Assembly: GCA_035235625.1 (NCBI GenBank)
Contig: CP141143.1
Coordinates: 31,444,592-31,508,591 of the forward strand
Length of the DNA: 64,000 nucleotides
DNA from: Saururus chinensis
Taxonomy: Eukaryota > Streptophyta > Magnoliopsida > Piperales > Saururaceae
Reading direction: 5' to 3'
Shown here: positions 1 to 11,904 of the stretch, in pieces
How positions within the stretch are numbered: position 1 is the first letter of the stretch
Layout of the letters: each line of letters begins with the position of its first letter
Made by a program: the position numbers and the translations under genes
Notes under the pieces: generated by a model
What the model saw: the letters and a program-made list of their open reading frames with translations, nothing else
Databases searched by the model: none
Told to the model about the DNA's origin: nothing

Positions 1-204
1 AGAATTAAAAGCCTTGTAATTAATGATGTTTTGAGATACCACAATGTTGTAGGCCTTCTAAAATCTATTACCTGCTTTGCTACTTCCACAATTTTATTAA
101 GTTGGTCACTTCGGCCAAATTGAAAATGCGTCAATTTATTAGCCAAACATTATAAAGCCTATAATAAATTTGTGGATGAAATCGTCACAGAAACACCCTC
201 TGGC

Positions 205-3072
205 TCAATGCAGTTGCTCAATTGTTGATCTTATGAATGATGAGATGGAGCCCCAGGCACTGTGTGTAGGGTGAGCACGGTCCCAAAAGAAAGCTGTCTT
301 AGGACTCTCACAAACTGTGTACATATTTTTTCCATTTGCATCAACATCTCCACATTTGTAGTCACCACTAATTCCTTCGCAGCAAGGCTTTAGAAGGTTA
401 TAAGACGTTGAACTTCCTGCAAAAAATTCCAATAAGAGAACTCCAAAACATTAGCAAAATTTACAAGAAAAGACATAGATTTAGCATCACAATGATAATA
501 TATATTGTAAAATAAAGAACAAAACATTGCTACCTTGACTGGGTTTGCTCTGGACTTTAGACAGGAAGGCATTGTACAAATCAAGGATTACAACTTTCTG
601 ACCATTTGCCGTGCCCTTATTTAGATCCTCAACAGCACTCTGGAGAAGTAGGTTGTGGAATGCGGCAAGCTGGTTAAGGGTGTCATTGCACTTGGTGTAG
701 GAAGAGGCGACCGAACGGCCAGGCAAGCAGCCAAATGGGGGCAATGCAGTGGCAATTATCTTTCTCACTCCAATGGATTGAAGGCGCTTTAGATCCACAA
801 CGAGTTGTTTGATGAGGGATTCCGTGAATGCCATCACATTCTAGCACGCCAAAATGAAATCTGTTAAATACGTAGATATTGCTTCCACCAAACTCAGAAC
901 AGATAATCATATATATGTTCAAATGTTTTCAACTGTTGATCCTACTTGATACTATCGCAACACTTTCTTATACTCCCCTGTCCTACATTAATAGTTCTAT
1001 TTAGTTTTAATTTTTTAAAATAAATTTATTTTAAAAAACTAAATATAGCGATTAATGTGAGACAGAGGAAGTAATTTTTTTTTAAGAAACTTGCTATTTG
1101 ATCTCATAAAACTATGTTACTTCCAAGTTGTGCGGCTACTTAATTAGCAATATTGTGTGAATTACCTCAACGGTGCCATTTTTGGCCTGGTAGGTGGTAT
1201 AGTCATTGCCGGCAACAGAGACCAAAGTGATGGAAGATTGAACGTCACTCTGAGAGTATAGGCCTTCTTTAATCGTCTCCTGAAAGAGATCGATCTGTGC
1301 TGTCAGGTTTGGCAGTGGCACAAAGGTATCGAACACTCCTGTCCCTCCGTATGCAAAGTTCATGCCGTAGCTTAGCCTCTTGGGGCTGGTTTTCCTCCAT
1401 TGATATGAAATAGGAGAGCGGGTTCCCATAAGGGAAGCTAATCATGTGCATGAACAGAAAGAAGATGCAAATAAAGTAAGAGGTAGCACAAGGTGGACAA
1501 CAACAAATTATGCCTCCACAAATATACAATTATCTAAAATTGCTCGATGAACAAATTATCTCATTGGTGGTGTTTTAAAGGAATAATTATCGAAATGTAA
1601 AGCTTTGAGAAAAGAAAGTAAAGAATGTTGCAACATACTAGAGATTTAGAATTCAAACAATAATTTTTTTGGCTGGGTAAGATGGGCCACCTTTGAAAGA
1701 GAATGCAAAAAAATTGGGAACACATTTAACGTTTAAGTTTGAAACGTGATGGGCAATATTATGCCATCACAACCGTGGTTTAGAAACGAGGCCTCTCAAA
1801 TGAACGGTTTCTAAATGATGAAAGCTTCATCACTTATGAAACAGAGCATCAGCATCGCATTGTTGATAAAACTTTTGGGGTGTTTAATTTGATCGGTTCA
1901 GTGCGATGAACTTGCTCTTCATTTTTAGGTTATACTATTCATGACCCTTAACCATTAAAGTCCTGGAATACCTTGACTGGACCGTTTGGTAAGGATGTTG
2001 ACAACCCTACATACCCAACACAATTTTAGATTTAGGTTTTAATTGGACAGAGAAAAAGAGGCTTTAGATGACAATAGTGGGTTCATTTTTTTATATCTAA
2101 TCAAACTGAAGCATTACCTCCTTCTTAAAATAAGTGTCATATTTAATTTATTAAAATAAAGTAATTATATTATTTTAAAAAATTAAATAAGACACTTAGG
2201 ACGAATGAAATATAAGATTTTATTTGATAAATTTAGTGTAGATGAATCAATTCCCTTCGGTAAGCCTAAGGACTAGGTAAAAAAATAGTAATTAAGAATT
2301 TTTTTAAAAAAATCAAAATAAAATAAAAAAGAAAAAATTAAAAGGATGGCCCAAGACCCGGTCTTCCTGCCAAAGCCGGCTAAATCCATTCGTGTAGTGA
2401 AAGTGTAACTTCCTTTTGGACGTAAACCGCGTCCATGTGTGACGTTATGTGTAAACACTCTCTCCTATAGCAGAAAGAAAGTAAACTCTTTTCATTAATG
2501 AGGTCCACTTTATTGCTTGTGCTTAAAGGTTCAAGTAGCCAATAAGAAACAAAGTCAAGATCCAATTAGAACACAATATATGCATCAAGTAGCATGGTAT
2601 ATTAGCGTGTGTGCCAATGTCTGTGTCAGGATCAATATTTATCATGCCAAGTGATAGGCATGAGCATGGTCCACATAGTTTATGGAATACTATATCTAGT
2701 CATGAGAAGAGGAATAGCTAGGGGACTGACCTAAGACGTCCGTCATGACACTACCGTCTGACCACCGTCCGGTTGGCCTCCCGGGGACAGTCATGCCATA
2801 AGGAGCCTTCCACGACGGCGTCGACCGCATTTTGGCGTTGCCGGTATCGGCATACGAATCGCCGAACACATACAACTTAGGTATTTCACGTTCAATGTAC
2901 GTCGACCTTAATCCTTCCACCTCTACTCCTGCACCCACAACAATAAAAACAGAATAATATTTCGTAGCAGAAGGACCAACAAGAGAATATCACATATTGA
3001 AGACCAAATTCATTCACCACCTCTGAGAAGGAGGAAGAGAAGAAAGCAACCATAAAGCCCTAACTTCTCCAT
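205..3072 (-). CDS. GDSL-type esterase/lipase, five exons, apparently intact
   Basis: Secreted SGNH/GDSL hydrolase, expected to cleave acyl esters; the substrate cannot be told from sequence. Exons on the minus strand are 3072-3021, 2928-2731, 1437-1166, 840-534 and 416-205, all with GT-AG borders and matching phases, giving 1041 nt and 346 aa, close to the usual 350-380 aa. The first exon is only 52 nt and encodes a hydrophobic signal peptide (MEKLGLYGCFLLFLLLR); this start was chosen because it splices in frame to the GDS exon and supplies the secretion signal. Block I is FGDSYADTGN with nucleophile Ser42; block II is NFAYGGTG near residues 110-117; block III is VAGND with Asn161; block V is DRAH with Asp322 and His325. 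All four catalytic positions are present. Exon borders are inferred by eye. Two introns carry MITEs. Members of this plant family act in cutin, wax or cell-wall ester metabolism or in defence; which applies here is unknown. Confidence 0.88.
971..1073. mobile_element. Stowaway-like MITE in the third GDSL intron
   Basis: A 99-bp AT-rich palindrome begins CTCCCCTGTCC and ends with the near-complement GACAGAGGAAG, flanked on both sides by TA (971-972 and 1072-1073). This is the Tc1/mariner Stowaway signature (CTCCCTCYGTCC ends, TA target duplication). It lies inside an intron, away from the splice sites. Confidence 0.8.
2115..2212. mobile_element. Degenerate Stowaway-like MITE in the second GDSL intron
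   Basis: About 96 bp between TA dinucleotides. It opens with CCTCCTTCTTAAAATAAGTGT and closes with an approximate complement containing AAGACACTTAGGACGAATG. The interior is AT-rich and palindromic. The ends have drifted more than those of the MITE at 971-1073, so the family call is less certain. Confidence 0.5.
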
Positions 3073-3549
3073 GAGGACCGTGGAAGTCCTCGGGGTGGAA
3101 GGAGGGAAGAGGGGGGAGGAGCAAGAAGGATCTTGTGCTGATCAGGGGGTATCTATGCATGAATGTGTTACCAATTATAGAAGATCACTTGGAGGTTTTT
3201 AGGACCGTGAATTTCTCGCAAATATTGGACAGGCACGGCTATTTATGAAATGGTTTCATTGGATGAGTGAAAGGCCAGGTGGACTGACTAAGATAGGCCT
3301 TCATATAAGCTAGCGTTGCTGACATTGATTATGATATCACAAAAAATTAATTATGCATTCGACCAAATAACCACCCTCTTGCTAGCATGCGAAGTATGCA
3401 TTTCCTAGCTTCTTAATCCGGTCAACTTTGTGATCATCACCAACAAGCCATGCAAAAGGAGTGGGCAGTGGGCTGGATTCAGATCCACCGAGGAAGTGGA
3501 GGTCGAGGCTGATCGCTCATGGTGATCTGAAGTTGGAAACTATACAGAT
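3073..3549 (-). promoter_or_regulatory. Upstream region of the GDSL gene with a TATA-like site
   Basis: This is the gap between the GDSL start codon and the copia LTR. Read on the minus strand, a TATA-like CATAAATAG lies at about 3239-3250, some 170 bp before the start codon. A purine-rich stretch at 3090-3135 would fall in the 5' leader. No other gene is visible here. The promoter assignment is inference from position and one motif. Confidence 0.35.
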
Positions 3550-4273
3550 GTTAACTAGGAAAACTTATAGAAATTGCAGAAAGAGAAGATCAAATTGAGT
3601 CTCTTTACACTTTGTCCTTAACATAGATTTTCGTCTTCTCAAGGGTGCTTTGGGTTTCTTGGAAATCTATCTCCCAAGATAATTTGATCTACCCTACGCT
3701 ATAAAAGTACCCCCAAATAGCACACATAATTAACAAACTACACAATGTATTTGCTCTTACTTTTATGCAGGAAAAACTATAAGGAAATGATTATAAAAAA
3801 ATAATTCTTAGGTATTTTATTGAACATAGAAGAAACCTCATCTCGTTCAAATGGACGCATCTTAATTTCCATTAAAGAACACATTTGGGCTAAGTGAAAA
3901 CTAGCACCATTTTGGCTTAAGAGAAAATCAAAATCCGACCTTACCCGATTGGCTACACATACGAACCAAGCCTAAAGGTGGCGATGATGTGCATGCTTGT
4001 GGGTTAGCCCACATAGGTGCTTGGATCTAATATGTATGTTTCCCACAAAAGTGAGGTGGCTCAAGGGTTTAACTCAAAAGGCAAAACTTAGGCATATACC
4101 AACTCAATTTTTATTTTTTAAGTATCGTGAGATTATTTATTCTCTCTTCAACCAATTTAAATATGAAATTCTCATTCACATGAAAGTAGGTTTGAGTTCT
4201 TAATACCCAATAAGCCCATTTACATTGAATTCTCATAAAATAGGTAAGCCCCTGTTTAAACCACTTTTCAACA
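3550..4273 (-). repeat. 3' LTR of the copia fossil
   Basis: Matches 11905-12691 along its length in the same orientation. Shared blocks include AGGAAAACTTATAGAAA, a CCCAAATG-rich middle and the outer end, which reads TGTTGAAAAGTG on the minus strand. A weak purine tract sits just outside, where a copia PPT would be. Outer ends were set by eye to within about 10 bp. Confidence 0.7.
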
Positions 4274-4476
4274 ATCCCTTATGTGAATGAAAATTAGTTG
4301 AATAACTATGTAAAATAATATATATAAAAACATAAAAGCAAGATATTGAAAGTTCTTGCATGGCAAAATATAGCTTTAAATATCAAGTAGATAATCAATG
4401 AACGTGATGTCTTAAAATATTTAGACTTTTGTGTATACCAAGATAATAAAATTCACACAGTCACTTCTTAGACATA

Positions 4477-7400
4477 CACTACAATAAAAAGGACTATTAG
4501 TGATGCATTTATGCGTCAGTAATAGTCCCCTAAAAGTGGCTAATGACTATTAATGATATATAATAAACGTTGCTATAAGTGCCGAAAAAAATACTGTTGC
4601 AATTGACTATTTGCAACGTATAACAAAAAATGTCGCTAATAGAGCCTTTTAGTGACGCATATGTATGCGTCACTATTAGTTTATTATTAGCGACACATGT
4701 ATATGCGTCGCTAATAGCCTTTTAGTGACGCATAAATCTGCGTTGCTATTAATAAAATATTAACGACGCATATATATGTGTTGTTAATAATAAACTAATA
4801 GCGACGTTTAATAAATTAATAGTGACACTTTCGTATACGTCGCTAATTGAAAAACCATTTTAAATAAAATTAAAAATTAATTATTAGTGATGTATAAATA
4901 TATACGTCGCTAATAAGTCCTTATTAACGACGTTTTTTTATACATTGCTAATAAAAAAATGTTTTAAAAAATATCAAAACGTCGCTAATATTATAATATT
5001 AAAAAATTAAAATACAATAGCAACACTTTTAAAAACGTAGCCAATAAATATTAAAATATTTTTAAAATGTTTTAGCGACACTTTTTATGTGTCGCTACAA
5101 ATGAATTTTTTTTTTATAAAAAATCCCCGTTGGGCCATGGGCTCATTGGGGATGAGAGATGGTGCAGGAGGACCGGTTCTTGATTCCGGTGCCCCGCTAT
5201 CATTCGGCGCCCTCATCAGAGGTTGGGGGGGGAGCAGGAGAGGAGGGGGAGAATGAGGTCCGGAGCAAGTGGGCAGGGGAGAGGGAGCCGGAGGGGGAGG
5301 AGGAGAGGGGGACTGAGGCACGGAGGAGGGGGAGGGTGGGTGGAAGCAAGGGGAGAGTAGGAGCCCCCCTTTGAAAATCAGAGGAGGGGCGGAAGGAGAG
5401 GGGGATTGAGGCAGGAAGCGGTGGGGGAGCCGGAGGAGGGAGTGGGAGCTGGAGGATGGCAGCAGCCCACCTCTCCCCAGCTCTACCCCCTCCTTCCTCC
5501 CCCACCTCCTTGTCTGAAAATCAGAGGAGGGGGGCTGGAGCAGGGGGAGAAGGGGGACTGGAGGGGGGACGGAGACCAGTGCCGCCCCTTCGGCCTTAGG
5601 TCCTCGTGGAGGGGGAGAAGAAGAGGAGAGAAGGGGGACCGGGAGGGACGACGGGGCATCAGAGGGGGTGGGGGGACCGGAGGACGGCAGGAGCCACGGG
5701 GAGGAGGGGCGGCGGAGGTGATGGGCTACAAATGGGACTAGGGGCAATTTTATAAGGAGTGGGCGAAATTTTGCCCACGTGCTAAATTTCCCCGCACGGG
5801 CAGAATTTTTCCTGCGTAAATTAATTTTTTTTAAAAACTTAGTTATTAGCAATGGTCCTCATGACCGTCAGTATTTGCATGTTTCAACGACGTATCGTGC
5901 AAACGTCGAAAAAATGTTGTATTTAGCAATGTATAGAACTATATATTGCTAGATAAAGCATTTTTAGTGACGTATAGTACTATACGTCGCTATAAATACT
6001 CTATTTAGCGACATATAGCCAATACGTCACTAAAATAAAATTTTTATTTATTTAAAAAATTCCTTCACTCCTCACTCTCTCTCTACACTATTCACTCACT
6101 CTCTCCCCTCTTTCCTTCTCCTCTCTCTCTCTCTCCCGCTCTCTCCCTCTCCTCTCTCTCTCCCTCTTCTCTCTCATCTCTCTCTCTCTTCCTCTCCTCT
6201 CTCTCCCTCTCCTCTCTCTCTACACACTATATCAGCAATTTTAATTTTTAATTTTTAAAAAAAATAAAATAAAATAAAATAAATAATATTAGCGACGTAT
6301 ACTAATATACATCGCTAATAGTATCAGTAATAGCGACATATAATTTTATATGTCGCTAATACCTATACTATTAGTGACGTATATAACTATATGTCGCTAA
6401 TAATATTTATTTTATTTTATAATTTTTTAAATATAAAAATTTATAAAAAATCTAAAAAAATAATTAATCTTCTCTCTATCCTCTCTCGTTCTCTCCTTTC
6501 TCTTCCCTATCCTCCCTCTCTCTTTCCTCTCCTCCCTCCTCACTCTCTCTATCTATTATAACTTTAATTCTTTTAAAATTAAAAATACCATTAGCGACAT
6601 ATATAGCCATACGTCGCTAATATTATAATGTATTGCAACATGTATTCGTCGCTAATACACCGTAGTATTAGTGACGTATAGATCTATGCGTCACTACTAT
6701 TTTTTTTAAAAAAATAAAATTAATATCCCCTCTCCTCTCTCGATTCCCTCCCCTCTCTCTCTCCCTATCCTCTCTCTCTCTCTCTCTCTCTCTTTTTCTA
6801 GTCTCTCTTTCTCCCTCTCTTATTTCTCTTCTCTCTCTCTCTTCTCTCTCTCCCTCTCCTCTCTCTCTCCCTCCTCTCTCGCTACTCACTCTCTCTCCTT
6901 TAATTTAATTTTTTATTTTTAAAATTTTATTTTAAAAATAAATAAATAAAATGAAATAAATATACCTCACTAATAGTGTATGTATTAGCGCTAATACTTG
7001 TACTACTAGTAATGTATATTCTATACATCACTAATAGTATTTATTTTAATTTTTTAAATATAAAAATATATAAAGAAATATTGAAAAATTTAGAATTAAT
7101 TAATGTCCCTCTCCTCTCTCTCTCTCCCTATCATCTTTCTCTCTCCCACTCCCTCTCTTCTCTCCTCTCCCCTCCTCTCTCTCTCCCTCTCCTCTCTCCC
7201 CCTCCTCTCTATCTCTCCCTCTACTCTCTCTCTCTCTCCCTCTCCTCTCTATCCTCTCTCTCACTCTCCCTCGTCTCTCTCTACACACTATGTCTCATCT
7301 CTCTCCCTCGCCTCTCTCTTTCCCTCCTCTCTCTCTGCTCACTCTCTCTCCTTTAATTTAATTTAAAATTTTTAAAAATTAATTTTAAATATAAAAAAAT

Positions 7401-8739
7401 ACTATTAGCGATGCATATTTCTATACGCCACTAATAGTGAAATATACGTTACTAATACCTGTACTATTAGTGACATATATTCTATATGTCGCTAATAGTA
7501 TTTATTTTTATTTTTATTTTTAAAATATAATAATATATAAAAAAATCTTAAAAAATAAAAAATTAATTAATCTCCATCTCCTCTCCCCCTCCTCTCTCCC
7601 CTCTCCTCTCTCTCTCTCTCCCTCTCATCTCTCTCCCTCTCTCTCTCTCTCTCTCCCACTCATCTCTCCTCTCTTTCTCCCTCTCTTCTCTCTCCTTTCT
7701 TTCCCTCTCCTCTCTCTCTCTCTCTCCTTTCTCTCTCCCTCTCCTCTCTCTCTCCCTCTCCTTTCTCTCTCTCTCCCTCTCCTCTCTCTCTCCCTCCTCT
7801 CTCTACTCACTCTCTCTCCTTTAATTTAATTTTTTATTTTTAAGAAATAATTTTAAAAATAAATAAATAAAATAAATACTATTAGCGATGTGTATTTCTA
7901 TATGTCGCTAATAGTGTATGTATTAGCGATATGTAGAAATATACATCTCTAATACCTATATTATTAGCGACGTATACTCTATCCGTTGCTAATAGTATTT
8001 ATTTTAATTTTTAATTTTAAAATATAATAATATATAAAAAATATTAAAAATAAAAAATTAATTAATCTCCCTCTCCGCTCTCTTTCTCTCCCTCACCTCT
8101 CCCTCCCTCCCTCTCCTCTCTCTCTCCCCTCTCTCCCTCTCCTCTCTCTCTCTCCCTCTCCCCTCTCTCTCACTCTCCCTCCTCTCTCTCTACACACTAT
8201 CTCTCACCTCTCTCTCTACTCACTATCTCTCCTTTAATTTTAATTTTTTATTTTGAAAAAATTAATTTTAAAAATAAATAAATAAAATAAAATAAATACT
8301 ATTAGTGAAGTATATTCTATACATCGTTAATAGTGTATGTATTAGTGACGTAAAGGAATATGCGTCGCTACTACCTGTATTATTAGCAATGTATATGCTA
8401 TATGTCGCTAATAGTATTTATTTTAATTTTTTTAATTTTAGATTAATAACTATTAGTGATACTTATTTTTAAGCGTCGCTATTAGCCCTGCTATTAACAA
8501 CGCTTATAAGAAGCGTCGCTAATAGCCTTGCTATTAGCTACATTTGTATAAAGCGTTGCGAATAGGTTAACTATTAGCGTCGCTTTAGATTAAACATTGC
8601 TAATATATGACTATTAGCGATGTATAGATTTATGCATCGCTAATAGTTAATTTTATTGCGACATTTTTCTATGTGTCATAAATAGTTATTTTTAGCGACG
8701 TTTAATTTTACGTCGCTAATACTACATTTTGTTGTAGTG
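4477..8739. mobile_element. CACTA element 1, complete ends, non-autonomous (4263 bp)
   Basis: The left end is CACTACAATAAAAAGGACTA and the right end is the complement of CACTACAACAAAATGTAG. The flanking triplet is ATA on both sides (4474-4476 and 8740-8742), the 3-bp target duplication of CACTA (En/Spm) transposons. The body is built of inverted pairs of TTAGCGACG-type motifs, six CT-rich tracts (about 6061-6232, 6469-6560, 6726-6900, 7104-7352, 7572-7822, 8066-8233) separated by AT-rich linkers, and a G-rich block at about 5130-5760. No transposase reading frame is visible, so movement would need a transposase from elsewhere. Proline-, serine- or arginine-rich open frames here come from the simple tracts. 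It is inserted in the copia fossil, in opposite orientation to elements 2 and 3. Confidence 0.88.
5130..5760. other. GC-rich block inside CACTA element 1
   Basis: A G-rich island in an otherwise AT-rich element. It ends at GGGCGAAATTTTGCCC, a near-perfect palindrome at about 5761-5776 that recurs beside the GC blocks of elements 2 and 3. It could be captured host sequence or an expanded low-complexity tract. Its open frames (for example 5085-5852 minus) are proline/serine-rich with no recognisable domain. Confidence 0.5.
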
Positions 8740-9059
8740 ATAATATAATTCTCATGATGATGTTCATTTTGGTCATGAATAAACCTAGTTTCATGAGTAC
8801 TCTAGAATATTCGGCCTCAAAATCCCCATAGTAGCGGCCCCTTGACATTCATATAGGTAATTCTTATTAGGAGTATCCTGTCATACCGCACTTGAACTAA
8901 TTCAAGCTATAAGATTCATTAAAAGCAAAACTTATTCTAATTCATAATGTAGACATCACTATCTCAATATAGGAATACGAATAGGATGCTATCTAAAAAA
9001 TAATTCCCCTTAAATCCCTTATAATTTGGTTGTTCTTTTAAACTTGGATCTTGAAATCT

Positions 9060-9405
9060 ATAGTTAACTAGGTTGAGTTGTCATTATGGTGACTCTTAAT
9101 GTATAGACTTCAAGCTCATTCCCTTCGATAAAATGCTTACTTGCTCTTTGGTAATATTTTATTTTGAGCTTACATACTCATAGAAAATAATTCCACTAGA
9201 GAGAAACTGTTGTCTCCAATGTATATGTTTGGACTTACTACTATATAAGTTATTTTGTGCCATTCCAATGCCAATTTGTTATCACAATGGATGTAAATAA
9301 GTGGCATAGGTCCCTCCACATTGAAATATTCTCTAAAAAATAGCAAAGTCACTTACCCTCTTCGCCTACTCTATCAAGTACAATAAATTCATATTACATC
9401 GTGGA
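9060..9405 (-). mobile_element. RNase H-like remnant of the copia fossil
   Basis: Minus-strand translation shows the copia RNase H landmarks of an IHCDN segment and a preceding EFIVLDRVGEEGK-like segment, related to the family's STMESEFIAL region. This is the 3' end of pol, in the expected position before the 3' LTR. It is fossil coding sequence and not a host gene. Confidence 0.65.
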
Positions 9406-9415
9406 TTGCTATAAC

Positions 9416-9560
9416 GCTCTGTTGAGAGTGATGTTGTTTCCGATTTAGTCTGTGTGCTATATGAAGCTTAGACATCTGATGTTCTGTTGAGAGCGATGCA
9501 TGTTTTTAATTTGGTCTGGGTGCTGTATAAGCCGAGCTATTTGATGTTCTATTGAGAGCT
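9416..9560. repeat. About 65-bp tandem repeat, 2.3 copies
   Basis: Units start near 9416, 9480 and 9546 with TGTTGAGAGTGATG, CTGTTGAGAGCGATG and CTATTGAGAGCTATG. The first two share a TTTAGTCTGTGTGCT-like middle. Confidence 0.6.
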
Positions 9561-9594
9561 ATGTATGATTCTGCCCAAGAGTGGCACTGACACT

Positions 9595-9701
9595 GGCACT
9601 ATAAGACCCATAATGGTGGTAAATTCTAGGGCACTATAAGACCCATGATGGTGGGCAATTCTATGACACTATAAGACCCATTATGGTGGGCAATTGTATG
9701 A
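9595..9701. repeat. About 35-bp tandem repeat, three copies
   Basis: Three imperfect units, each with CACTATAAGACCCAT followed by ATGGTGG and AATTCTA, start near 9595, 9630 and 9665. They lie inside the solo-LTR-like insert. Confidence 0.75.
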
Positions 9702-9989
9702 CCCCTTATGTGTGGGTGTTTAGGTTTTGCGCGCTCAGGTAAGTAGTATCATGAACCTGCTCTTACTTGTTTGATCCTGTACCCCATGAGCATTTGTGTG
9801 CATTACATTCAGAAAAGTTCATGGCATCTAGTCACTCCTCGGAGGTTAAGGTGATGCCCCGTGACATTCTTTTCCATTTTGACGCTGGAGCTTATTAGTT
9901 GTAATGAGCTTCAGTAGTCGATAGTATGTGTACGACTATGTGAGTTGTTATGTATGATTATGAGCATGGCTGTATGAGTCTGTGTATTT

Positions 9990-10300
9990 TTGAGTAAGCA
10001 TATGAGTATGTGTACGATTGTAAGAGTATGAGTATGAGTACGACTGTAAGAGTATGCGTATGAGTACGACTGTAAGAGTATGAGTAAGACTGTAAGAGTA
10101 TGATTATGAATAAGACTGCAAGAGTATGTTTTTGAGCAAGACAGTAAGTGTAAGATTGTACGAGTAAGTGTATAATTATACAAGTAAGGTCATACAAATA
10201 TGTATAAGCTGTATGAGTAAGCATATGATTGTACGAGTAAGGTCGTACAAGTATGTGTAAGTTGTTTGAGTAAGCGTACGGTGGTTTGAGTAAGTTTGTA
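9990..10300. repeat. Degenerate TATGAGTA/TGTAAGAGTA array
   Basis: Irregular runs of short units such as GAGTATGAGTACGACTGTAA. The reverse frames read as Thr/His/Leu-rich peptides and are not genes. A related array lies near 54490-54580 in reverse orientation. Confidence 0.6.
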
Positions 10301-11029
10301 AGACCCTGATTAAGGGTGTATGTGTAAGATTAGTTTAATGGTATGATTTTAGCATGATGATATGTGTGGTTGTATGCATATGAGCATAATTATGATATGT
10401 TTGTTTGCTTAATGTTTGAGTTGCAGGAACGCATCTATGTATGGACTTACTGAGTTCACTATTTAGAACTCCCCTACTGGATATTTTCCTACTGAGTATA
10501 AAAATACTCATTACCCTATTTTTTGGCCCCATTGTTTGGGAGGTTTTTGTAGGTTTGTGATGGAGTGCTCTTGGATTTGGATGTTCACTTCCATGGTAGA
10601 TTGATTCCCTTAGACTCAGGTATATACTTGACTCACTATGAGTATTATTTTGTGTCATGATCTATTTTATTGGGTGAGATGAGAATTAAAATGTTTATCC
10701 TTTTGGACTTTTAGTTTGGATCAGATTGTAGACTGTTATAGGATTTGTACTCAGGGATGCCTAGGAGAGATTTGTATTTAAAACCTATGATCATAGCAAT
10801 TTATTCGTACATTTATTTTCAAGTTGTGCCTGATGATGTTTGGTTTGGCCGTACGATGCTTGATCGAATAAGAAAAATTTGTAAGGGAAAATGATTGATG
10901 TGTGATGTTTTGAATTTTGAACTGCTTTCAGAGGTTTTGTATCTATCATTTTTCTTGATTTACAACCGTTATATTGCAAAAAAATTTCATGAATTTTAAG
11001 GAAAATGTATGAAAAATCTTGGGCGTTAC

Positions 11030-11800
11030 ACTTAGCTTTGTTGGAGTTGTTATTTGATTGACCTCTAGGATTCATTCTCTTCTTGCTATTGTGGTTGTTG
11101 TTTTTATGCTCTTGTTCCGCAACATTCACTTTGGTCTCAGTATTATGACTCCCAATTTTCTTTTTAGAAGCATGATTGTCCTCTTCAATCCTTAACCTTA
11201 CAATAAAGTCCTTCATGCTTATCCCCTTGTGCTTATGCATTGAGTAGTTCTTGAAATCCTTCTAGGATATGGTAAATTTTCAATCATTATAGCCACCTGA
11301 AAAGATTCACTCAAAGTAACACCTTTGCATGATATTCATGCAGGATTACTTGAAGTTCTTAGACTTGATTTATTACAGTCTTAGAGTCCATTATCTTAAA
11401 GTCTAGGAATTTGCCAACAAGAAATTTCTTTGTGAAGATTTCTTTTATTTTATACTTCTTGTCTAGCGATTCCTATAGTACTTACGCACTTTTCATAGAC
11501 TACATACATATAGAGTGTTGTCCATCCCATTGAGAATATAATTTCTGCATAGAAAATCTACATATTTTTGTGCATCGTTGCACTAACAACTTGTTTATCA
11601 TCCTTTTTCTCTATCTTCATGAAGGAATCAAGCCAATTTCAAAGTGGTCAGATAGAACAACATTCTTTGCTGTCATCTCTTAAAATATGCACCACTGAAT
11701 TTCTCTTGCTTTTCTCCATGGTTAACATGAATGGAGCAGTAACATAAGTAGAAATTATGATTGGAGTCACATTCATGGTACCCTTTTTAGCCATTTCTAT
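11030..11800 (-). mobile_element. Gag-like remnant of the copia fossil
   Basis: Minus-strand translation contains VRLRIEEDN, KKFLVGKFLDFKIMDSK and a lysine/asparagine-rich tail, matching the Gag polyprotein of plant Ty1/copia elements. It follows the 5' LTR at the normal spacing. The region is degenerate. Confidence 0.7.
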
Positions 11801-11904
11801 TCAAACGAATAGAAGATTGTCTTAGTTTAGAAGTAAGAAAATCAGAACAGTAAAGTACGAAAAAAAATGAAAATTTGTCTTAAGATTGTTAACTCTGTAC
11901 CTTA

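Larger units (their letters stand above)
9410..11036. mobile_element. Solo-LTR-like insert related to gypsy LTR sequence
   Basis: Bounded by TATAACGCTCTG on the left and GGGCGTTACA on the right. Its middle matches 54240-55000 in reverse orientation, sharing a GCGCGCTCAGGTAA block, a TTTGATCCTGTACCCCATGA block and an ATACTCAT block. That region lies in a gypsy LTR-like sequence. It interrupts the copia fossil between gag and RNase H. No coding region is seen. A convincing target duplication was not found, so the exact ends are uncertain. Confidence 0.5.

Noticed and set aside
5085-5852. 255-codon minus-strand proline-rich frame
   Set aside because: It runs from subterminal repeats through the G-rich block of CACTA element 1, with low-complexity content only.
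6280-8740. Possible CRISPR-like array of TTAGCGACG repeats
   Set aside because: The repeats are short, variable, inverted in pairs and unevenly spaced within a CACTA element of a plant genome.
10791-11240. 149-codon minus-strand frame as a host gene
   Set aside because: Its upstream part matches copia Gag and it continues into the solo-LTR-like insert, so it is part of a fossil element.
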